In this document: positions 60,894 to 64,000 of the stretch, in pieces | Layout: each line of letters begins with the position of its first letter | How positions within the stretch are numbered: the stretch's first letter is position 1 | Assembly (NCBI RefSeq): GCF_030362815.1 | Contig: NZ_JAUCGR010000002.1 | Span: 62,001-126,000 of the forward strand | From: Cellulomonas edaphi | GTDB taxonomy: Bacteria; Actinomycetota; Actinomycetes; Actinomycetales; Cellulomonadaceae | DNA: 64,000 bases | Reading direction: 5' to 3' | Notes under the pieces: generated by a model | Seen by the model: only the letters and a program-made list of their open reading frames with translations | Databases searched by the model: none | Told to the model about the DNA's origin: nothing | Translations under genes and position numbers: made by a program

Positions 60894-62476
60894 GCTCCAC
60901 CACCGCACGGCCGACCGAGCGGTCCACCCAGCAGGTGCCCGAGGTCACCGTCCCGTGGGGCGCGACGTGGCCCTCGCTCGAGGACTTCCGCGCGCTGGCG
61001 ACCGACCGGCGCGTGATCCCCGTCGTCCGCCGGCTGCTTGCGGACGACACGACGCCCGTGGGGCTGTACCGGACGCTCGCGGCCGGGCGGCCGGGCACGT
61101 TCATCCTGGAGTCGGCCGAGTCCGACGGGACGTGGGGCCGCTACTCGTTCGTGGGCGTGCACGCACGCGCGACGCTCGGCGTGCGCGACGGCCGGGCGGT
61201 CTGGACGGGCGACGTGCCCGTGGGCGTGCCCGCCGAGGGAGACGTGCTGGACGTGCTCGGCGGGACCCTCGACGTGCTGCGCACCCCGGCCGTCCCCGGG
61301 CTGCCGCCGCTCACGGGCGGTCTCGTCGGCGCGCTCGGCTGGGACGTGGTGCACCACTGGGAGCCGACCCTGCCGCGCAAGGCGCCCGAGGAGCTCGACG
61401 TCCCCGAGCTCACGCTGCTGCTCGCCACCGACCTCGCCGTGGTCGACCATCACGACGGCTCGGTGTGGCTAGTCGCCAACGCGATCAACTTCGACGACAC
61501 CGACGCGCGCGTCGACGAGGCCCACGCGGACGCCGTCGCCAGGCTGGACGCGATGCAGGCCGCCCTGCTCCGCCCGGCCGACCCGGGCGTCGCGGTGCTC
61601 GTCGACGAGCCCGAGCCGGAGCTGCGCTTCCGGTCGGCGCGCGAGGAGTTCGAGCAGCAGGTCCGGCTGGGCAAGGAGGCGATCCGCGACGGCGAGGTCT
61701 TCCAGGTGGTGATCTCGCAGCGCCTCGACCTGGACTGCCCGGCCGACCCGCTCGACGTCTACCGCGTGCTGCGCACCATCAACCCGAGCCCGTACATGTA
61801 CTACGTGCAGCTGCAGGACCCGGACGGCCGCGACTTCGCCGTGGTGGGCTCCAGCCCCGAGACGCTGGTGAAGGTCTCGGACGGGCGCGTCACGACGTTC
61901 CCCATCGCCGGTTCGCGGCCGCGCGGCGCGACCCCGGAGGAGGACCGCGCCCTCGCCGACGAGGTGCTGGCGGATCCCAAGGAGCGCGCCGAGCACATCA
62001 TGCTCGTCGACCTGTCGCGCAACGACCTGGTCAAGGTCTGCGAGCCGAGCAGCGTCGAGGTCGTCGACTTCATGGCGATCAGCCGCTACTCGCACATCAT
62101 GCACATCACGTCGACGGTCGTCGGCCAGCTGCGCCCCGGCGCCACCGCGCTGCAGACGCTCACGGCGACGTTCCCCGCGGGGACGCTGTCGGGAGCGCCC
62201 AAGCCGCGCGCCATTGCGCTGATCGACGAGCTGGAGCCCGCCCGCCGCGGCATCTACGGCGGCACCGTGGGCTACTTCGACTTCGCCGGGGACATGGACA
62301 TGGCGATCGCGATCCGGACCGCCCTCATCCGTGAGGGCCGCGCGAGCGTCCAGGCGGGTGGCGGCATCGTCGCGGACTCGGTGCCCGCGCTGGAGTACGA
62401 GGAGTCGCGCAACAAGGCCGCCGCGGCCGTGCGCGCCGTGCAGATCGCCTCGCGGCTGCGCCGCGCGGGGGCGTGA
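60890..62476 (+). CDS. trpE: Anthranilate synthase component I TrpE
   Basis: A 528-residue chorismate-utilising enzyme that, with the glutaminase TrpG, makes anthranilate. The N-terminal regulatory part has [19 protein letters not shown], the region of the tryptophan-binding LLES motif. The catalytic part has [59 protein letters not shown] and the end [17 protein letters not shown]. Feedback inhibition by tryptophan is expected from the family. No attenuator hairpins are visible, since its start overlaps hisI (ATGA). trpG is not seen in the window. Confidence 0.97.
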   Translation: MSSTTARPTERSTQQVPEVTVPWGATWPSLEDFRALATDRRVIPVVRRLLADDTTPVGLYRTLAAGRPGTFILESAESDGTWGRYSFVGVHARATLGVRDGRAVWTGDVPVGVPAEGDVLDVLGGTLDVLRTPAVPGLPPLTGGLVGALGWDVVHHWEPTLPRKAPEELDVPELTLLLATDLAVVDHHDGSVWLVANAINFDDTDARVDEAHADAVARLDAMQAALLRPADPGVAVLVDEPEPELRFRSAREEFEQQVRLGKEAIRDGEVFQVVISQRLDLDCPADPLDVYRVLRTINPSPYMYYVQLQDPDGRDFAVVGSSPETLVKVSDGRVTTFPIAGSRPRGATPEEDRALADEVLADPKERAEHIMLVDLSRNDLVKVCEPSSVEVVDFMAISRYSHIMHITSTVVGQLRPGATALQTLTATFPAGTLSGAPKPRAIALIDELEPARRGIYGGTVGYFDFAGDMDMAIAIRTALIREGRASVQAGGGIVADSVPALEYEESRNKAAAAVRAVQIASRLRRAGA

Positions 62477-62483
62477 CGAGGCC

Positions 62484-63077
62484 GTGACCGCACCGGAGGA
62501 CGCCCGCCCGGAGCGCCGGCGGGGTGGGCGCGGCCGTGCTGCCGGCCTGCTGGTGCTGCTCGCCGCGCTGACCGGCCTGACCGCGCTGCCCACGTGGTTC
62601 ACCACGACGGCCTCGACCGCGCTCGACCCCAGCGTCGTGGTGCACGCGTCGGGCGCCGACGTGGCACCCGCCGTGCCCGCGGCGGCACTCGTGCTGCTCG
62701 CGTGCGGGGCCGCGATCGCGCTCGTCGGGCGCATCGGTCGGTGGGTGGTCGTCGCGGTCGTCGCGGCGATGGGGCTGCTCGTGGTGGCGGCTGCGCTGCA
62801 GGCGCTGGCGGACCCCTGGGGCTCGGGCCTGCACCAGCTGGTGGTCGGGGCCACGAGCGTCGGCAGCGACGAGTCCGACGTGACGACGTCCGCCTGGCCG
62901 TACGTCGCGGTCGTGGTCGGGGTCGTGGTGCTCCTCGCGGCGGTCTGGCTGGGCAGCGCGTCCCGCCGCTGGGCCGCCCCGTCCCGCAGGCACGAGGGCA
63001 CCACGGGCCCGAAGCCCGAGGTCCAGGACGAACGGTCCGCGTGGGACGCGCTCTCGCGCGGCGACGACCCGTCGTGA
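62484..63077 (+). CDS. Trp biosynthesis-associated membrane protein (Trp_oprn_chp family)
   Basis: A 197-residue protein with about four membrane helices (residues near 19-37, 62-82, 86-106 and 146-166) and a basic N-terminus and tail. LLAALTGLTALPTWFTTTAS and the conserved tryptophan in ADPWGSGLHQLV match the actinobacterial trp-operon-associated family, encoded between trpE and trpC in mycobacteria. Its role is unknown; a transport or regulatory role has been proposed only by association. GTG 62484 lies 7 bases after trpE's stop. Confidence 0.87.
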   Translation: MTAPEDARPERRRGGRGRAAGLLVLLAALTGLTALPTWFTTTASTALDPSVVVHASGADVAPAVPAAALVLLACGAAIALVGRIGRWVVVAVVAAMGLLVVAAALQALADPWGSGLHQLVVGATSVGSDESDVTTSAWPYVAVVVGVVVLLAAVWLGSASRRWAAPSRRHEGTTGPKPEVQDERSAWDALSRGDDPS

Positions 63078-63105
63078 CGTGCGGGTCCGTCCCGCGACGG
63101 TCCGC

Positions 63106-63111
63106 TAGGGT
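63106..63111 (+). promoter_or_regulatory. Probable -10 element (TAGGGT)
   Basis: About 34 bases before ATG 63145, giving a short leader with AGGG-type ribosome-binding sequence (AAGGGC). Confidence 0.45.
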
Positions 63112-63144
63112 GAAGGCCGAACACCGCACGAAGGGCACTACCTG

Positions 63145-63450
63145 ATGGCTGACAACACCCTGGCGCACCGCGCCCAGCACGCGACGACCACCGAGGCCGT
63201 GCACCTGCCGCCCACGGCGGCTCCCACCAACCACGGCAAGACGCTCGCGGCGTGGGTGACGTGCTGGACCATCGTGATCGGTGGCACGCTCGCCGGTCTG
63301 GCCGTTGCGTTCGCGCTCGTGTGGGGCTTCTGGGTGGGCATCGGCATCTGCGTCGCCGGCATCATCGCCGGGCTCGTGCTCAAGGGCATGGGCTACGGCC
63401 AGGGTGGCGCCGAGACGATCAAGCGTCAGAAGGCGAACGGCGGGCACTGA
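63145..63450 (+). CDS. HGxxPAAW-family small membrane protein
   Basis: A 101-residue protein with two hydrophobic helices (about residues 36-58 and 60-80) that form a hairpin across the membrane. The motif NHGKTLAAWVT, corresponding to HGxxPAAW, marks an actinobacterial family of unknown function found near trp genes. The C-terminal tail is hydrophilic and glycine-rich. Function cannot be inferred; location after the trp-associated membrane protein matches the mycobacterial arrangement. Its stop codon is part of an 8-bp tandem duplication. Confidence 0.85.
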   Translation: MADNTLAHRAQHATTTEAVHLPPTAAPTNHGKTLAAWVTCWTIVIGGTLAGLAVAFALVWGFWVGIGICVAGIIAGLVLKGMGYGQGGAETIKRQKANGGH

Positions 63451-63488
63451 CCGCCTGACCGCCGTACCGCTGTACCGCTGTACCGCTG
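63448..63488. repeat. 8-bp tandem repeats at and after the HGxxPAAW stop codon
   Basis: TGACCGCC occurs twice (63448-63455 and 63456-63463), the first copy being the stop codon. TACCGCTG then occurs three times (63465-63472, 63473-63480 and 63481-63488). Replication slippage is the simplest cause. Confidence 0.85.
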
Positions 63489-63591
63489 CACGACGGTCCC
63501 TCGCGGACCGGCTCCACCGAGGTAACACCGACGTTCCCATGACGACCGCCCGGCCGTGCCTGGTGGCCGCACCCGCGATCCAGGAGGACCG

Positions 63592-64000
63592 ATGACCACG
63601 CCGAACGAGCCGCAGAACCCGTACGGGGAAGAGCCGCAGAACCCCGCCGACCCGTTCCGCAAGCCCGAGCAGCCCGGTCCGCCGGCGCCGCAGTACGGTG
63701 CGCCCCAGGCCCCGCAGTACGGGGCGCCCCAGTACGGCGCGCCGCAGTACCCCGGTGCCTCGCAGTACCCGAGCGCGCCGCCGTACCAGGGCGGTTACGG
63801 TCCCGTCCCGCCGCCCAACTACCTGGTATGGGCGATCCTCTCCACCGTGCTGTGCTGCCTGCCGCTCGGCATCGCGTCGATCGTCTACTCGTCGCAGGTG
63901 AACACGAAGTTCGCGCAGGGCGACTACGCGGGTGCGCAGGCCTCTTCGCAGAAGGCCAAGAACTTCGCCATCTGGGGTGCCGTCATCGGCCTCGTCCTCG
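63592..64000 (+). CDS. CD225/dispanin-like small membrane protein, 3'-partial
   Basis: At least 136 residues; the gene runs out of the window. The first ~80 residues are Pro/Gln/Tyr-rich with APQYGAPQ-type repeats. Then PNYLVWAILSTVLCCLPLGI and IASIVYSSQVNTKF follow, the first helix and conserved loop of the CD225/dispanin fold. A second helix (AIWGAVIGLVL) begins at the edge. Family proteins are membrane-associated and of unknown function in bacteria. The start is well supported by AGGAGG 5 bases before ATG 63592. Confidence 0.82.
   Translation, partial: MTTPNEPQNPYGEEPQNPADPFRKPEQPGPPAPQYGAPQAPQYGAPQYGAPQYPGASQYPSAPPYQGGYGPVPPPNYLVWAILSTVLCCLPLGIASIVYSSQVNTKFAQGDYAGAQASSQKAKNFAIWGAVIGLVL

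Overview
The window is very GC-rich, densely coded DNA from an actinobacterium, most likely Cellulomonas or a close relative. This rests on a complete Pup-proteasome locus, a mycothiol ligase (mshC), strong G/C bias at third codon positions, many GTG starts, large secreted glycosidases, and a membrane pyrophosphatase of the divergent type that I recall being described from Cellulomonas fimi. I see no prophage, insertion sequence, rRNA or CRISPR array. The only RNA gene found is a tRNA-Leu(GAG).

Layout. 1-3.6 kb: the 3' part of a DapA-family aldolase, an AI-2E family transporter, tRNA-Leu with a strong terminator, a FUSC-type membrane protein and a DUF1622 protein. 3.7-8.6 kb is a damaged signalling region: a single-domain response regulator, a NarL-type regulator whose histidine kinase keeps only its ATPase end, a glycosyltransferase that has lost its 5' end and is frameshifted, a GAF-GAF-PP2C phosphatase, and a 5'-truncated TIGR01777-type epimerase. 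The kinase and glycosyltransferase remnants meet head to head near base 5535, which looks like a deletion scar. 8.8-14.9 kb: manganese catalase, a polar amino-acid ABC importer, a frameshifted ltrA and an NCS2 uracil/xanthine permease. 15-19.3 kb: a proton-pumping pyrophosphatase overlapping a glycosyltransferase gene, then a DHFR-like reductase. 19.5-32.8 kb is the secreted and glycan-degrading section: an FnIII-nuclease/phosphatase protein, a ChaB-like protein, a 2070-residue GH92 alpha-mannosidase, a uridine-kinase-like protein without a P-loop, a GH87 alpha-1,3-glucanase and a fructosamine-kinase-like protein. 32.9-45.1 kb: housekeeping metabolism (ald, dcp, M20 peptidase, aldo/keto reductase, uppP, corA, mshC, PAC2, HAD, RecB-like nuclease). 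45.2-55.2 kb: site-2 protease, trmI, ARC/Mpa, dop, pup, prcB, prcA, pafA and an FKBP lipoprotein. 55.2-64 kb: hisF, hisI, trpE and the trp-associated membrane protein, interrupted by a mycothiol-type DinB-fold protein and a heterodimeric ABC exporter, ending in small membrane proteins.

How the genes work together. Pup, Dop, PafA, ARC and PrcAB form one protein-tagging and degradation pathway. MshC makes mycothiol, and the TIGR03085-family protein is a possible mycothiol-related partner. HisF, HisI and TrpE belong to linked histidine and tryptophan synthesis. GH92 and GH87 suggest growth on mannosylated and alpha-1,3-glucan material such as fungal walls, with GH92 apparently under a LacI-family operator.

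Two recurring patterns stand out. First, many genes have a TAnnnT or nAnnnT -10-like hexamer ending exactly 6 (sometimes 7-8) bases before the start codon, as expected for leaderless transcripts; I used this to choose several starts. Second, short direct repeats straddle stop codons at several gene ends (uppP, DUF5703, the DHFR-like gene, mshC/PAC2 and the gene at 63145). No wholly new multi-gene system was evident; the best leads are the deletion scar, the stop-codon repeats and the leaderless-promoter pattern.
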